DNA of 6,359 nucleotides, taken from contig JAKAAS010000107.1 in NCBI GenBank assembly GCA_021802225.1, forward strand, positions 1 through 6,359. Reading direction: 5' to 3'. This document shows, piece by piece, positions 6,258 to 6,359 of this stretch. The notes under the pieces are model-generated. The model saw only the letters and a list, made by a program, of their open reading frames with translations, was not told where the DNA came from and ran no database searches. How positions within the stretch are numbered: position 1 is the first letter of the stretch; each line of letters begins with the position of its first letter. A program made the position numbers and the translations under genes. The stretch is from Bacillota bacterium. Its GTDB lineage: Bacteria; Bacillota_E; Sulfobacillia; Sulfobacillales; Sulfobacillaceae.

Positions 6258-6327
6258 CCGTCTGGCCATTGCCCGGCCGCTTGTGCAAAAGACCGGAGAT
6301 TGGCGCAGCGCCACAGACAGAAGAGGG

Positions 6328-6356
6328 CGAGAAGCTCGGGATTTTTCTTCTTCTTG
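6328..6356 (+). terminator. Possible weak plus-strand terminator at the window edge
   Basis: CGAG (6328-6331) and CTCG (6335-6338) form a 4-bp stem with a 3-nt loop, followed by TTTTTCTTCTTCTT from 6342. The T-rich tail is convincing but the stem is short. It could be a second-chance terminator for transcripts reading past the hairpin at 6103-6139. Confidence 0.3.
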
Positions 6357-6359
6357 ATA

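Larger units (their letters stand above)
6057..6359. other. Non-coding 3' region with inverted repeats
   Basis: No reading frame here has a good ribosome binding site or a recognisable product, and I see no tRNA or rRNA. The region holds a strong hairpin (6103-6139), an AT-rich palindrome CCAAATTTTGG (6213-6223), AAAGCAC/GTGCTTT (6242-6257), TGGCGCAGCGCCA (6301-6313), and a 4-bp hairpin followed by a T-rich run at the right edge. It is probably the spacer between the fusion gene and the next locus. Confidence 0.55.

Noticed and set aside
5983..6357. A 124-codon + strand frame extending to the right edge
   Set aside because: It begins inside the fusion gene in a different frame, runs through the strong hairpin, has no ribosome binding site and no recognisable product.

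Overview
This window looks like a chromosomal stretch from a moderately GC-rich bacterium. The GGAGG-type ribosome binding sites, two GTG starts (at 39 and 2076), tightly packed genes and protein content suggest a Bacillota-type lineage, possibly an acidophilic or thermophilic one such as Sulfobacillus. That placement is a guess from gene style and content, not from a marker gene. All recognisable genes are on the + strand.

Layout. (1) Positions 39-523 hold a universal stress protein (UspA-type) gene broken across all three forward frames by two apparent +1 frameshifts, so it is a pseudogene or the sequence has errors. (2) Positions 597-2036 encode a full-length dihydrolipoamide dehydrogenase-type flavoprotein with its redox disulfide and His-Glu dyad. 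(3) Positions 2076-2717 encode an FmdE-family protein with a C-terminal CxxC...CxxC zinc ribbon. (4) Positions 2724-3470 encode a TauE/SafE-family permease, 6 bp after the FmdE-like gene. (5) After a 192-bp gap with a hairpin and an AT-rich island, positions 3663-6056 encode a 797-residue fusion of a 12-helix MFS transporter to a divergent PlsC-like acyltransferase. (6) The last 303 bases contain no convincing gene but hold a strong 13-bp hairpin and several smaller inverted repeats.

How the genes may work together. Genes 2-4 have short gaps and good ribosome binding sites and are probably one operon, perhaps begun by the broken usp gene. A lone lipoamide dehydrogenase without visible E1/E2 genes, beside an FmdE-like metalloprotein and a permease family known for sulfite, sulfonate and other anions, suggests a redox or sulfur-related (possibly C1-related) job rather than a standard 2-oxoacid dehydrogenase complex. 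Lipoate-dependent sulfur oxidation (sHdr/LbpA type) is one possibility, but no Hdr, LbpA or TusA gene is visible here. The MFS-acyltransferase fusion is probably a separate unit. Its architecture recalls lysophospholipid flippase-acyltransferase systems (LplT/Aas), so lipid uptake or flipping coupled to acylation is the leading hypothesis. Its motif I is unusual (HGQDIE rather than HxxxxD).
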